In this document: positions 1 through 10,857 of the stretch, one piece after another
How the letters are laid out: every line of letters starts with the position of its first letter
How positions within the stretch are numbered: the first letter of the stretch is position 1
NCBI GenBank assembly: GCA_026936325.1
Contig: JAPTHN010000008.1
Coordinates: 47,967,706-48,031,705 of the forward strand
Source: Platynereis dumerilii
Taxonomy: Eukaryota > Annelida > Polychaeta > Phyllodocida > Nereididae
DNA: 64,000 nt
Reading direction: 5' to 3'
The notes under the pieces: model-generated
What the model saw: the letters and a program-made list of their open reading frames with translations, nothing else
Database searches by the model: none
What the model was told of the DNA's origin: nothing
Program-made: the position numbers and the translations under genes

Positions 1-850
1 GCACTCACACGTTTTTAAGGTATCTTTGTCTATCTCAAAGAATTGTCCTAATTTACCCTAGGAAATAATATTATTGTTCCTTTAGTTATTGTATTAGTTC
101 ATATCTCAATCTAATAACGTTCTTTGCAGGTAAATAAAATTTTGCTATTTCAACTTCATGAAAGGCAAACCAAATATGAATGTATGATTTCATCAATTTT
201 CCCTCCATTAATGTTAATTGACATTATATTCATTCATACATGCAAGTCAGGAAATTTCATTTAAACTACAATAGCAGCCCCGTGCATTAGAGACAAAGTA
301 CATTTTCCACCAGTTGATAAACTTCACTTTATGCATTTCATGTGCCATTAAATGTATTTAATTTCAAGCACACACAACAAACAACAATGTAGTAATCCAA
401 CCCTGAAATTTTACGATATTGCTTGCATTTCATTATATATTATTTCATGGTTGCATCATGTTTTGATGCTTTTGCAAATATGTATATTGCTCAACTGTAT
501 CAAACTTATTAGATTCACTTCTGAATATAATTGAATGTATATAAATAATTTCTTTTACAGTGGGTTTCATCAACGATTTATCATATATCTTTCTACAATA
601 AAAAGGATGCTCATAAAAAGGATATGTTGGGTTGCAAATATAATTAACATTTTGCTTTGAATCAATTGCAAAAAAAGCTTTAATTCAATAAATGCACAGT
701 ATCATGTAACAGGATTGCATATTTACAGTTTCCACATAGATTGTTCGATTCTTTATGTTCATTGTTACATCGTTGTATGGTGTGCGTTTCAGAAAAATTC
801 TGAAATATCATTATACACAATTAAGTAAAAGGCTATCCTGTCTGTTCCTT
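1..850. other. AT-rich non-coding stretch
   Basis: No open frame of coding character, splice pair, RNA gene or repeat structure was recognised. The longest open frame (352-534) has the composition of chance AT-rich sequence. Confidence 0.5.
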
Positions 851-851
851 T

Positions 852-1112
852 GGATCACTTGGTCTCCGCTGGCTCAGTGGTTTGTGGTTATCATTTGCTT
901 GTTCCCCTGGAGGTCCTGGATTTGAATCCAGGACATTCCAGGTTGATCGTGGGCCAGTATGGTGTTAGTGCATGATGGAGCTCTTAGTCCTCTTAGAAAG
1001 TTCTATATTTTTGCAAAAGGCTTTGTGGGAAAGGCATGGACTCCAGCATTTTGACTAATCGTAGCTGCGAGGAGTATGGGACCCCAGAAACTCACTGTGT
1101 CACCCCCTGTTA
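852..1112 (+). repeat. tRNA-derived SINE (family A)
   Basis: A tRNA-like head begins near 861 with the A-box-like TGGCTCAGTGG (870-880) and a B-box-like GGATTTGAATCC (918-929), the latter inside a good T-arm stem (TCCTGG/CCAGGA). An unrelated body runs to about 1110. A-box plus B-box spacing is the signature of a pol III internal promoter, so this is read as a SINE, not a working tRNA. No clear 3' tail or target duplication is visible, so the ends are approximate. Confidence 0.6.
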
Positions 1113-1607
1113 TTGATATACACAATATAAATACCACATGACTTCCTCAAACGGTCAAACTTCTAACTTCTATTACCAATATCCACTTTATAAATTGACT
1201 TAATTCCATAATCTACACAGTGCTTGGCAGCCATATATCACCCCCTGACGAATTGGCTCATGATAGGCAATGGTGAGAAGGGTTTTTAAGGGCAGAGGGC
1301 AATCTCTTTCACCCTGATCCAGATCAGGTGCTAGTGCCATGGATCATTCCTGGTCTAAATCTTAAGGCAGGGTGTTTTTCTTAAGGGGTAGTCTATGAGA
1401 GGGTTGAGTGTCTACCCTCCTTGCTAACTGCAGCTGAGCAGCTGAAAAGGAACATGCTCCTTCCATCTACATGTATTGGAGTTAGACCGAACAACTGGAT
1501 GTTTTACCAAAGAACCAATGGCTTGCAAGTGTGGCCTATGGAAGTGTTTGCAGTGGCCTTTCCATCTTCATAGTCTTGTAGGTTATAGTGGATGGTGGTA
1601 GACCTCT
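1113..1607. other. unassigned non-coding stretch
   Basis: No gene or repeat was recognised. Composition is slightly more balanced than the surroundings, and it may include decayed SINE or LINE sequence. Confidence 0.35.
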
Positions 1608-1613
1608 GACATT

Positions 1614-1927
1614 TAGATAGATAGATAGATAGATATGGTAAGTGCAGCCCTCTAAGCCCAGTTCTGGGCGCTCAGGGGGGTTGATTGATGAGATGAGAGA
1701 GAGAGTCCTCAACATGTTACACATTTACCCCATGTGAGGGATCTTTTACTTGCCCAGCACAGACACTGATACAAGGGGACGCCAATTTAACGTCTCATCC
1801 GAATGACATCCAGCTGGGATTTTGCTCCTGAAAATTTTGGGTTCCCCACCCGGGGTTCGAACCCATGCAGGCAAAGACCTTCAGCGGAGCAGGCGGGAAC
1901 CTTAACCACTACACCACCCAGCTGCCA
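1614..1927 (-). repeat. tRNA-derived SINE with (TATC)n tail (family B), copy 1
   Basis: Read on the minus strand, the element starts at about 1927 with a tRNA-like head. The A-box-like TGGTGTAGTGGTTAAGG is followed by the canonical B box GGGTTCGAACCC (plus-strand 1853-1864). A body of about 200 nt ends in a short (TATC)n tail that appears as GATA repeats at 1614-1636. A second copy lies at 13695-14098 in the same orientation. Both copies carry the CCCATGTGAGGGATCTTTTA body segment. The GATA microsatellite is therefore the SINE tail and not an independent repeat. A CATTT at each side may be a remnant of the target duplication. Confidence 0.8.
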
Positions 1928-2399
1928 TTTGGTTTCCGGCAGTCATATTGGATGGATGTTACATAGATCTCATGCTTGTGCAAAAATGCAAGATGTAAAG
2001 CCCTGTCATCCTCAGATTCCTGACCCCATTCAGTTATGATGGGTCTATCATAGTATTATTATTAATAAAGGTTTCTAGCCAAAACCTTGTGCTTGTATTA
2101 AGAGACTAAGAGGTGTGTAGTTTCTTTTGGCATTGTCAAAGGCAGACCATTGCACAGGTGAAATAAAATGTGGAAAGGCATATTTTAGGGTGAGGTGGGG
2201 AAATGTCTGTGACGATATCTTTCCTGAATTGATGAATGTGCTAAAATTCAGACCGGAGCAGAACTTCTACTTCTATGATGATACTGTGTAGACTGCTGCT
2301 GCAGTATAACACACAGGGTGCGGTGACTTCCGGTGATGGTGCTGTGGCGTGATATGTACATGTGCTTATTTCCAAGTGTCAGTTCGGTGCACTATATAC
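1928..2399. other. unassigned non-coding stretch
   Basis: Nothing recognised apart from possible downstream flank of the minus-strand LINE that ends nearby. Confidence 0.35.
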
Positions 2400-2582
2400 A
2401 GTTTATATACAGGGTGAAATGTTAAATATTTGTAACTTAAATCGCACGTGGCCAGTAAGGCAGTAATCCTGCATTTCAAAATGCATTATAACCTTTAATA
2501 TAATCCATAATTGCAACATTGTGTAGTGACATTGTAGACAATAATCCGTTAAGTATCCAGTAAGTATCGGTTGAGTCCGCAT

Positions 2583-2974
2583 GGCTGGGCCGCTAGTTGC
2601 TGCCCTACCTACTTGGGTCTTCTTGTCCACTTTGTCAATTCTTCAGTTACTTCATTTTTAGGCTGGGCCGTTAATTACTGCCCTACCATGCAGATTCACC
2701 CGACATTCCCGGTTTGGCCTGATTTATTCTTCTCCAATCAGTAATGTAACATGGTTTCACATTTATGCATCTGGTATTCTTCTTTGGCTGGGCCGCTAGT
2801 TGCTGCCCTACCTCCCATTTCGCCTCACTTGCTCCATGTTGCTTCTTCACTACGTGATTGGCTGGGCCGCTAGTTGCTGCCCTACCTCCTATCCATGCCC
2901 GTGCAGTTCCTTCACTACATATTCTCCAGTATTTCACCTTTGTTGGGGCTGGGCCGCTAGTTGCTGCCCTACCT
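2583..2974 (-). repeat. five dispersed copies of a 27-28 bp hairpin module in the LINE 1 3' region
   Basis: Copies lie at 2583-2610, 2661-2687, 2786-2813, 2860-2887 and 2947-2974. Four are identical over 28 bp and one (2661) differs. Spacers are 50, 98, 46 and 59 bp and not alike. On the LINE sense strand each reads GGTA, then GGGCAGCAACTAGCGGCCC, then AGCC. It folds as GGT/GCC, A-A mismatch, GGGC/GCCC, A-G mismatch, GC/GC and a 5-nt loop. In the variant copy the inner pair C-G has become T-A on both sides. Confidence 0.85.
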
Positions 2975-2999
2975 TTCGCTCCTTTCTTCAGCCAAGTAA

Positions 3000-4160
3000 T
3001 CAGTACACATACATTTGTCGATACTCACTTCTTCCCAATTGGACCACTCTGTCCCTTTCTCTTGGTGCTGTTACCACAAGTTTTCCTTCGCTTATCCGCC
3101 TCCATAGGGTATTTCTAAAGGTTTCAATGGTGGAACTATTCACTACCTCCAAGGGCAGTAGGTTCCAGCTCCTTATACTTCTAGGGAAGAAACTGTACTT
3201 ATAGTTGTCCGTGCTCGCCCTGACGTTCGTGTATGAGTACTCGTGCTGGTTTCTGGTTGGCACAGTCGCTGGGAATATGTATTGTGGTATTTTCACTGCC
3301 ACTAGATTATTTACGGCCTTGTACATCATGGATTGGCGTGCTACAAATCTCCTCTCGTGTAGTGTCTTCCATTTTAACATGTTCATCATGGCTGTTGGGC
3401 TTTCCATCTGGCTATATTTTCCCGTTGTGAAGCGGACTGCCTTCCTCTGTACTTTCTCTATCGTGGCAATATCATTTTGCTGGTAGGGATCCCACACTGC
3501 ACTTGCGTACTCCAGATGTGGTCTGACTAATGCGTTGTACGCTTGTTCCCTGATGGTCATAGGGCAGTCATACAGATTTCTCCTAACGAAGTTTAAGGCT
3601 ACATTCGCCTTGGCACCAGTGTTCTTGATATGTTTTCCCCACGATAGGTCCTCACTAAGCTCTACTCCAAGGTATGCCTGTGACTTCACTCTTGCGAGTT
3701 CTATACCCAACATGCTGTAACTGTACGATGGGGAATCTTTTTTCCGCGAGACATGGAGATGGTAACATTTAACTGGATTGAATCTCATCTGCCAGGTGTT
3801 TGCCCATTCCACTAGCCCATTTAGGTCATCTTGAAGCGCGGCTGCGTCTGCAGGTGTGGAGATTGTTCTATACAGAAGGCAATCATCAGCAAACAGTCGT
3901 ATCTGTGATGTGATACTCTCCCCGATGTCATTTATGAATAGTATGAAGAGTAGTGGGCCGAGCACTGTTCCCTGAGGCACGCCAGATTTCACATGGACTT
4001 CTCTTGATCTGGCTCCATCTGTAACAACGGTTTGCTGTCTGTCCATTAGCCACGCCTTAATCCATCTCTGTGTGGTTCCCCTGATACCATAAAACTCCAG
4101 TTTGCCCAGTAGCCTTTGGTGTGCAACAGTGTCAAATGCTTTGGCAAAATCCAGAATAAG
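3000..4160 (-). CDS. LINE reverse transcriptase, C-terminal part (truncated)
   Basis: This frame encodes the RNA-dependent DNA polymerase that copies LINE RNA into the target site. Counting from the first in-frame Met (4199, upstream of the real homology), motif A is LDFAKAFD at about 16-23, motif B SGVPQGTVLGPLLFILFIND at 72-91, the catalytic FADD at 103-106 and the thumb-proximal YLGVEL at 176-181. A C-terminal region with SWNLLPLEVVNSSTIETFR follows. The endonuclease and fingers of a full LINE ORF2 are missing because the copy is 5'-truncated. About 385 residues remain open without any stop, unusual for a dead copy and suggesting a young insertion. The Met start is not biological. Frames on the opposite strand at 2800-3720 are shadows. 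Confidence 0.88.
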   Translation of the reverse strand, partial: LILDFAKAFDTVAHQRLLGKLEFYGIRGTTQRWIKAWLMDRQQTVVTDGARSREVHVKSGVPQGTVLGPLLFILFINDIGESITSQIRLFADDCLLYRTISTPADAAALQDDLNGLVEWANTWQMRFNPVKCYHLHVSRKKDSPSYSYSMLGIELARVKSQAYLGVELSEDLSWGKHIKNTGAKANVALNFVRRNLYDCPMTIREQAYNALVRPHLEYASAVWDPYQQNDIATIEKVQRKAVRFTTGKYSQMESPTAMMNMLKWKTLHERRFVARQSMMYKAVNNLVAVKIPQYIFPATVPTRNQHEYSYTNVRASTDNYKYSFFPRSIRSWNLLPLEVVNSSTIETFRNTLWRRISEGKLVVTAPRERDRVVQLGRSEYRQMYVY

Positions 4161-4740
4161 CAGAAGCCGGAATAGAACCCGGAACCTTTTATCGAACAAC
4201 CAACTTCAACCGAAGTACCACTTATGGTTTATCACATCTTTCTCATCCTTATCTCAACCTTATCTTATCCTTATATTATATCCTTATCTCCCAGAAGTCC
4301 TTCAGTCGGCCATTCGGACTAGTCGCGGCTGGTGTCTGAAGCAGCCGCTTCTTAAGTAAAAGGCGGACCACTTCACCTGTAACTTCCGTTTGGAGTGGAG
4401 TAAATTGCGGACCGCTCTTTCGGGCCAGGCCGTCAAGTGTTGGGCTGTCTGTGTGGGAGAGGTCCTTCTCTTAAGGCAATTAGCTCTTAAGTAAACTAGC
4501 CACCAGCCTGAGGTCTGGTCTGAGAGTTGGCTGATCAAGTCTGAATTCTTCCAAAAGGTTACTGAGGCCCTTAGGAACTCCATTATCAGACAAGAAAGTC
4601 TAGTAATATGACATTGTTATTGGCTGAGAGTCCAGGATGATATTCTGGAGTTTTGGGAATGTATGGAATATGATATGAAGTAAAAGAATGACTGCTTGTA
4701 GACGAAACAACAGAAAAAGAGTGACAGGAAAAACATACGA
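4161..4740. other. unassigned, with a short TCCTTATC-rich patch
   Basis: A degenerate run of CCTTATCT-like units is visible at about 4235-4292. The rest (GC-richer at 4310-4560) shows no gene structure. The minus-strand open frame at 4302-4583 has no recognisable protein features. Confidence 0.35.
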
Positions 4741-4835
4741 AGGGACAGATAGAGATATACACATTGATAGACAGACAGACAGATTTATAGATAGATACAG
4801 ATTGATGAATAGATTGACGGATAGATAATTATTCA
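4741..4835. repeat. degenerate GATA/GACA microsatellite
   Basis: Imperfect GATAGA, GACAGACA and GATTGATGA units form an old decayed tetranucleotide array. Confidence 0.7.
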
Positions 4836-4926
4836 GATCTCCGGAAAGTTGATATAATAGAAAGAAGGAAAGAAGGATCTAGAGAGATACAATTTGACAT
4901 AAGATAGTCACAGATTGCTAGACATG

Positions 4927-5103
4927 CACTGTAAAATTTGAATTTTGAACCAGCTTAAATGATTGGATGAGGTGGTTGCACAATTCCTTTGAGCTGGCAT
5001 AACTTGTTGTTTTAAGTTATGACAACGTAAAGATTATCATAACTCAAAACAACAAGCCATCTCACTCAATCATTCAAGCTGACTAAATTTCAAATTTGAC
5101 GTT
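4927..5103. repeat. palindromic MITE, family M1, copy 1
   Basis: A foldback element of about 177 bp begins CACTGTAAAATTTGA and ends with the degraded complement CAAATTTGAC. The two halves are inverted versions of each other around a spacer: TTGTTGTTTTAAGTTATGA pairs with TCATAACTCAAAACAACAA. Other copies are at 12464-12672, 39387-39590 and a fragment at 53757-53831. No coding capacity. The transposon superfamily is not resolved. Confidence 0.85.
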
Positions 5104-6355
5104 GTCTAGAAGGAAAATTAATGTATGGACACAAAGATATAAATGTTAAAAGAGAAACGACTGATCGTTCGTTTAATTTGGTAATCGACAGAATATTATG
5201 CTCGACAGATAACTATATATATGAAGTATGTATATATGTACTTGTATACATTGTGGAATTTGAAGACAGCCACATCACTAAATCAAGTTATTATGCTGAT
5301 GGTAGACATTTGCAGTTAACTCTAATCTAATTAAGTTATATATGCATGCCATTGCATGAAATGTTCCTTTATGTCTGGCAGTCGTATTTCTTATTGACTT
5401 GGTGGAAATTGAAGAACTGAAGTGGGGAAGTATATTAAAGTGCTGACTCAAATGAAATTTCTTTCTGAGGAATGAACCACAATGCTGAGAGTAACCTAAT
5501 TATGAATTCCGTCTTCATGGCACAGACATGGAACTCATACCTTTAATGTACAACAATGTCAGATTCAATCATCCTCAGTTTTCTCTCTTCCGGATAATTT
5601 GTAAGACATATTGAAATAACTGTTTCACAATTCCAAACCACAAACTGCAATACAATCTTACCAGATACATATTGTCTGTGGTTTCCATAAATGTCAAGAG
5701 AAAATAATGGCATGGTGTTATTTTGATTCATATCCTTATTGGAAAGTAACTTATTTTTGACATCTGATCTGAACAAGAATTTTTGACACCTGAACAAGCT
5801 TTATGGAGTATCACTAGCTGAAAGTATGTGGTAAGTTTGTTACAAAGGATCAAAGTTATTGTCTCTTTACAAATCAATCTATATAATAAGCCAGATCAAC
5901 TGAGTCCTATTACCCTTGGCATGTGGATGATATATGTATTATGACTATGGCAAATAGTTGAAATGCTGAACCAATCCAAGAATTATTTGTGAAAGAATGT
6001 GTGATATCTTCAAAGTGATGCCAGTGGCATATGATCAGACAGAAAAGATTTTACTTGAATGTTTTATGTCAATATCTCCTATGACTGCCAGAGGCTAATT
6101 ATGATATTGCAACGCTTTTCTCTAACTCATACCAGCCTAGATGTTAACATGTGTCTTCAGATTTCTGTGAAATGAGAGCTGGCTTGCTTTACTTTACAAA
6201 TTGAGACCATACGTTTTCAGTTATTTGGATCTCAGGGAAAAGTTTGGTGTGAAAAGAATTCATTAGAGAGGCTAAGAAAATACAGGTTTCAATTAGGCAG
6301 TCTGAAGTGAACATTTACTCTGAAAACACTTGACTCTCTTTGTGATGATTACAAA
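5104..6355. other. AT-rich non-coding stretch
   Basis: No gene, RNA or repeat structure was recognised. Confidence 0.45.
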
Positions 6356-6359
6356 CAGC

Positions 6360-6735
6360 AGGAGAGGAAGAGGAGGGGAAGAGAGGAGGGCAGAGGAGAA
6401 GAGTGGGGAGGAGAAGGAAAGATAAGTTGGGAGAGGAGAGGAAAGGATAGGAGAGGAGAGGAGATAAATAGAGGAAAGCAGGGGAAAGCAGAGGAGAGCA
6501 GAGGAAAGCAGAGGAGGGCAGAGGAAAGCAGAGGAAAGCAGAGGAAAGCAGAGGAAAGCAGAGGAGAGCAGAGGAGAGCAGAGGAGAGCAGAGGAGAGTA
6601 CCGAGGAGAGCAGAGTAGTAGATAACAGAGGAGAACAGAGTTGAGGGGAGAAGAAGGAAGAATAGGAGAAGAGAGGCAAGGAGAGCAGAGGAGGGCAGAA
6701 GCGAGCAGGGGAGAGTAAAGGAGAGCGGAGGAGAG
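6360..6735. repeat. polypurine tract with about 10-bp period
   Basis: The plus strand is almost purely G and A for about 370 bp with a repeated AGCAGAGGAA-type unit of about 10 bp. The leucine/serine-rich open frames on the minus strand are artefacts of this low-complexity tract. Such mirror-repeat polypurine DNA can adopt triplex structure; that is known chemistry, not shown here. Confidence 0.9.
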
Positions 6736-6740
6736 CATAA

Positions 6741-6772
6741 ATCTATAGATAGATAGATATATAGATAGATAA

Positions 6773-6821
<49 letters not shown>

Positions 6822-6950
6822 CAGCTAGACAGCTAGATAGCTAGATAGTGAGCTAGACAGATGGAATGCTAGATAGATAGATAGATAGATCAGATAGATC
6901 AGATAGATCAGATAGATCAGATAGGTCAGATATATCAGACAGATAGACAT
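6741..6950. repeat. GATA microsatellite with GATC/GACA-type edges
   Basis: Long perfect GATA runs at 6750-6820 grade into AGACAGCT and then five AGATAGATC-type units (about 6885-6930), a compound array. Confidence 0.95.
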
Positions 6951-7590
6951 ATCATACTCAACAAAAGCAATGGCTGTATCATTTTTACAAAGAAATCACA
7001 CAGTGGATAAGATTCTGTAGCGTGAGCCATCACTTGGAAACAAAAAGCAACTCTTTCAAAGAATGAAACCATTGCCAAATCCACATCTGTACAAATGCAT
7101 TGTGGCACAGAATGTGTATAAAATACAATAGAATAACATGCTAGATTGCCAGTAGTATTTGAAACTTGAGAAGAGAATTTCTTGGTGGAATGAGTATCTT
7201 GGCAGACTTCAAAAAGAATTGGCAGGTATAGCAAGATTATTCTTGTTTAATTGCTTATATCTGAATAATTGTCACATGATACATGGATTATTGTACAAAA
7301 ATACACATATTCAAAAACATATTTGCAGTGATATATACAGTAATGATTGATTGTGAAATGATACATACATGATGTGTGCATTTCTTTGGATCACTCTTGG
7401 ATATATCTCTAGCTGTAATAAGGTTTTTTGTCATCATTTTGAAACTGATATATTTACTCAGTTCAATATAACATTATAACAAAAATCTCATTAAAAATCA
7501 TGTATTACAAAAGCAGGGCTTATAGTTGTATGATATCCCTTAAGTATAATAAAATTTAATTATGTGCTCAACAATATGCTGCTCTGAAAC
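6951..7590. other. AT-rich non-coding stretch
   Basis: Nothing recognised. Confidence 0.4.
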
Positions 7591-7593
7591 TTA

Positions 7594-7895
7594 GAGGAGT
7601 TGTAAGCTCAGTTGACGCACTCTACGCTTCCCATCTCTGGATCCTCTGTTCGATTCCAACTCTTGCGCAAGCCCAGAGTCAGGATCACTCTATCCAAGTC
7701 AATTCGATCATGTTGGACTGCAGTTGTAATCAACCCTCACCTCAATGCTGTGTCCTCCTCCTGTTTAACTGTAAAGCCCTGATCATTTCAATTTGTTACT
7801 TGGCTGTCATCAACCTGCTGTATACTGTGAAAGAGAACCTGCTATCCTGGAATCTGCATTGGCCACATAGCTGCCATCTATCAAAAGGATAATGT
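7594..7895 (+). repeat. tRNA-derived SINE (family C)
   Basis: A tRNA-like head at about 7594-7670 has the A-box-like TAAGCTCAGTTGACG and the B-box-like TGTTCGATTCC (7647-7657). GAGTTG near the start can pair with CAACTC after the T arm, as an acceptor stem would. An unrelated body follows to about 7895. There is no second copy in the window and no clear target duplication, so the 3' end is a guess. Confidence 0.55.
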
Positions 7896-7945
7896 TTTTC
7901 TAGGCTCCCTCTTATTTAGCTTAGGCGCCAAGAGTACTTAAGTTG

Positions 7946-7959
7946 GTTGCCAGGGCAAC
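7946..7959. promoter_or_regulatory. RFX/X-box-like site
   Basis: GTTGCCAGGGCAAC is a near-palindromic match to the known RFX half-site pair (GTTNCC, spacer, GGNAAC). It stands alone, with a YY1-like AAGATGCCATCTTGG next to it. A single motif match occurs by chance fairly often, so function is only possible. Confidence 0.35.
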
Positions 7960-8146
7960 AAGATGCCATCTTGGAAGTTGCATCATGGGTTAATTTCATT
8001 CAGATGGTGTGAACAGGAGCTGGGATTCTCAGGTTTATCACCAGAAAAACACCAAAGCTATGACAGCAAGGCCTGCTTGGGTTGGAACGATATTGGTGTT
8101 TTGATATCACAATATCGATTGATGGTGATATATCGCGATAAGTATA

Positions 8147-8251
8147 GGTTATTCACCGTGGGAGAAGGCATATGTGATTTATCACCCGAGGACTTCAGCC
8201 CAAGGTGTGCTAAACACATATTCCTGAATCCTGATCCCATGGTGAATAACC
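8147..8251. repeat. short inverted repeat (possible mini-MITE or hairpin)
   Basis: GGTTATTCACCGTGGG (8147-8162) and CCCATGGTGAATAACC (8236-8251) are inverted with one mismatch across 16 bp. The 73-bp centre is not coding. No flanking duplication was seen. Confidence 0.6.
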
Positions 8252-8299
8252 AACCGGCTTTTGCCATGAGACAAACACTCAAACAATCAAGCATGAGAC

Positions 8300-9225
8300 A
8301 ATAAGTGGACAACAAAGAACATGGGAATGTGGTATGTGATTGGCTGACAATGGTGTCGAATGGTATAACACGATAAATAAAAAATCCATTTGATGATAAG
8401 ATATGCCCGAAAAGTACGACAGTATATGGTAATATGTAAATGCCAAAGCATGAAGACGGGACTACCTGAATGCAAAAAAAAAAATTTAAAGACTCTAAAT
8501 TGTACCGGGTAATTATGTAAATTATTTCTCAAAATTCATTTTTGTATTCAGGTTTGTTCAATAAAAAGTTTGGAGAAAAAAACTGGGACAAAGAGAAATA
8601 GGGGGGAAAGGTAATATTTTAAGAGAAAATGTTTAAAAAAAGTTTTCAGGGGAAGAAAGAGTTTATAAAAAAAAAGGAATAATAATTTTAGGGGAAACAA
8701 AGCTGGGAAATGAAGTTTGGAAAAAAAGTATGAATTTGTTGGTTTTTAAAAAATGCAGTTCTTTAAGTGCCATTTGCCAGTGACTATAAAGGCAAATTGG
8801 TGATTCATCTAGCATTTTGGTTCGATGATTTTTTGCAATTGTTTCACCTGTGGTCTCCCTATTCTTTGGCATCATCGTATTATCCCTGGTGCATCTAATC
8901 TATACAATCTGTCTGGTCATATTCTGATAAATCTTGCTCTGCTGGTGAAGTGACGTTATGAAGCAATCCTGGTTTATTTATAGCTTGCCATAATAGTGAC
9001 GTCATCTCTTACTAGGCTTGTTGTGACGTCATCACCATTGTGTCTCATTCAGTAATGACGTCATATAAACGGTGCCACTTTTTGTTTGGCACATGCACAA
9101 GATTTCCTCAGTATATCCAAGGAACAATATTTTTAATCTTTGGTATATCCCTGTGTGAGTAGCTCTGTCTTCTACCATTCAAATGAAGACCTTCAAATGA
9201 AGACCTTCAGGTTTAAAGAATGTAA
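8300..9225. other. A-rich non-coding stretch
   Basis: Includes a purine-rich A-rich block at about 8560-8760. No gene structure. Confidence 0.4.
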
Positions 9226-9227
9226 CC

Positions 9228-9506
9228 TTTTTTTTTCGAGCATTTTTGGTGATTTTTTTTTTTTCGAACATTTTTGGTAATTTTTTTTTTTCGAACATTT
9301 TTGGTAATTTTTTATTTTTCAAACATTTTACGGTAATACTTTTTTTTTTCGAACATTTTTTTTTCTGGAAAATTTTTTTTTTCGAACGTATTCGGCAATT
9401 TTTTTTTCGAACATTTTTGGTAATTTTTTGTTTTTTTTCGAAAATTTAAAATAAAAAAAATTTTCGAACATTTTTGGTAATTTTTTTTTTTTCGAACATT
9501 TACGGT
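9228..9506 (+). repeat. TTTTTTCGAACATTTTTGGTAA tandem repeat (satellite-like)
   Basis: Roughly ten units of a poly-T stretch followed by CGAACATTTTTGGTAA form an array with unit length about 23-28 bp, varying mainly in T-tract length. The two low-complexity open frames crossing it (F/K/N-rich) are artefacts. Confidence 0.9.
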
Positions 9507-9611
9507 AGTCACGCGTGATGAGAAAAAAGTACCAGGATCATATTATGGGATGTCTGAATCACTTTTTTTGATTGAACCATCTGGCTGGTTCACTCCTCGC
9601 ACATTTGCCTT

Positions 9612-9664
9612 AAGGGACGGGACGCCTCGCTTCGCTCGGCGAGCCTGCGGCTCCTGGTCCCGTC
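9612..9664. repeat. GC-rich hairpin island
   Basis: A very GC-rich 50-bp block lies in AT-rich DNA. GACGGGAC (9616-9623) is inverted as GTCCCGTC (9657-9664), and CTCGC (9626-9630) pairs with GCGAG (9639-9643) inside. It may be the end of an unrecognised mobile element. Confidence 0.55.
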
Positions 9665-10845
9665 TATAAATACTGGTTATCGTCAAACTCTAATGACAGC
9701 TATACCACGATAATTGATTTGTTTAGTGCAACAAAATTAATAATTGCATTTTTTATCTATCTTTCTATCTAGCATTACATTGTGAAATGTGAATGAACTT
9801 AGAACTTTCATCCAGTTTCAGTGCAACAGTACACTTTTGAGAGGTTTTATCAAATTTTCTTGCACCACCCTATGGGGGAGGGCAATATTTTGTTAGAAAA
9901 TAAGGACAAATAGTTATTTAAGTGGGTTTATGGGGTAGATAAACTAGTAATACCCCACTTGACATCTTATATGATGGTGTAACACCAAAGAAAAACGCCC
10001 TTCTCAGATTTTTACAGAAAACTCTGCCAATTTTATAGATAAGAAAATACTGTTGAATTCCAGGCCAATTAGTAGTACTTTGTAGCAATAACATTATATC
10101 AACTGGGTAATCAAGTGGGCTTATTTTAAGTTAGTTCAAGTGTCAGAAGTACTTACAGCAAGTTACAAGAACTCAGAAATGGTTAGGAGTGTTTATAAGA
10201 TAAGATCATATCTGAATTGTGGGAACTGGAATGTTAATTCTAGTGCAGAATTACTCCACAATAAAATAGATGTTTCTGTGGATAAGTGTTAGGTTAATAT
10301 GGACATGGCAGGTTAATTAAACCCAAAGGCATAGTCATGTATTTGTGCATGACAATTACCATCACTTAAAAAAATTCAGGATTTTGATGAACAAAGCAAA
10401 GAATTGATTGATAGGTTATGGGTTTGGAATTAAGTATTAAACAGTTATAAATTTCATTGTGCCACTTACTTGTCAATATCAGAATTGCATACACACAGAG
10501 GCCAAGGTTTTCACACTGTCTTTGTCTTCAAAGCATTCAGGAAATGAAAATATTTGCAGTATCAATGACATTTATGGCATTAAATGGCCTTTCAAAGGTA
10601 TTGTGATCTTGTTATTGACAACTATCGTGAACTGTGACATTACAAGAATGTAAGCTATGAAATGCTCCTCAAAATAGGCTCAATTTGATGGGTAATTGCT
10701 GATGTAATTGACTGGGTTAGTATGGTTCATGGGTAGGCAAATGCCTACTTAATGGTGTAGAAAATGGTTAACTTTTAAGTTTGACTTTTAAACTACAAGT
10801 CATGCTGTGGTTGCAATTGTGCATGTTGACTGCAAGCTGTGATGT
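9665..10845. other. AT-rich non-coding stretch
   Basis: No gene, exon pair or repeat structure was recognised. Confidence 0.45.
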
Positions 10846-10857
10846 ATGGATAATGGA

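Larger units (their letters stand above)
2400..4160 (-). mobile_element. 5'-truncated non-LTR retrotransposon (LINE) 1
   Basis: The minus strand carries the 3' half of a LINE: an uninterrupted reverse transcriptase palm-to-C-terminus (3000-4160) followed by a 3' untranslated region with five hairpin modules (2583-2974). Homology begins abruptly at about 4157 in the middle of RT motif A, the usual 5' truncation of target-primed reverse transcription. The plus-strand sequence above 4160 is unrelated. The 3' end is placed near 2400 only by loss of structure; no poly(A) or tandem tail was seen. The domain style (GVPQG, FADD, YLGVEL, LP-rich C terminus) fits the Jockey/CR1/L2 group, but the clade was not resolved. 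Confidence 0.8.

Noticed and set aside
2583-2974. CRISPR-like array (28-bp palindromic repeats, unlike spacers)
   Set aside because: Spacer lengths vary from 46 to 98 bp, the repeats sit in the 3' region of a eukaryotic LINE, and no cas-like gene is present. A LINE RNA structure explains it better.
6293-6738. Leucine/serine-rich proteins on the minus strand
   Set aside because: They are the polypurine tract read as codons, with the same composition in several frames.
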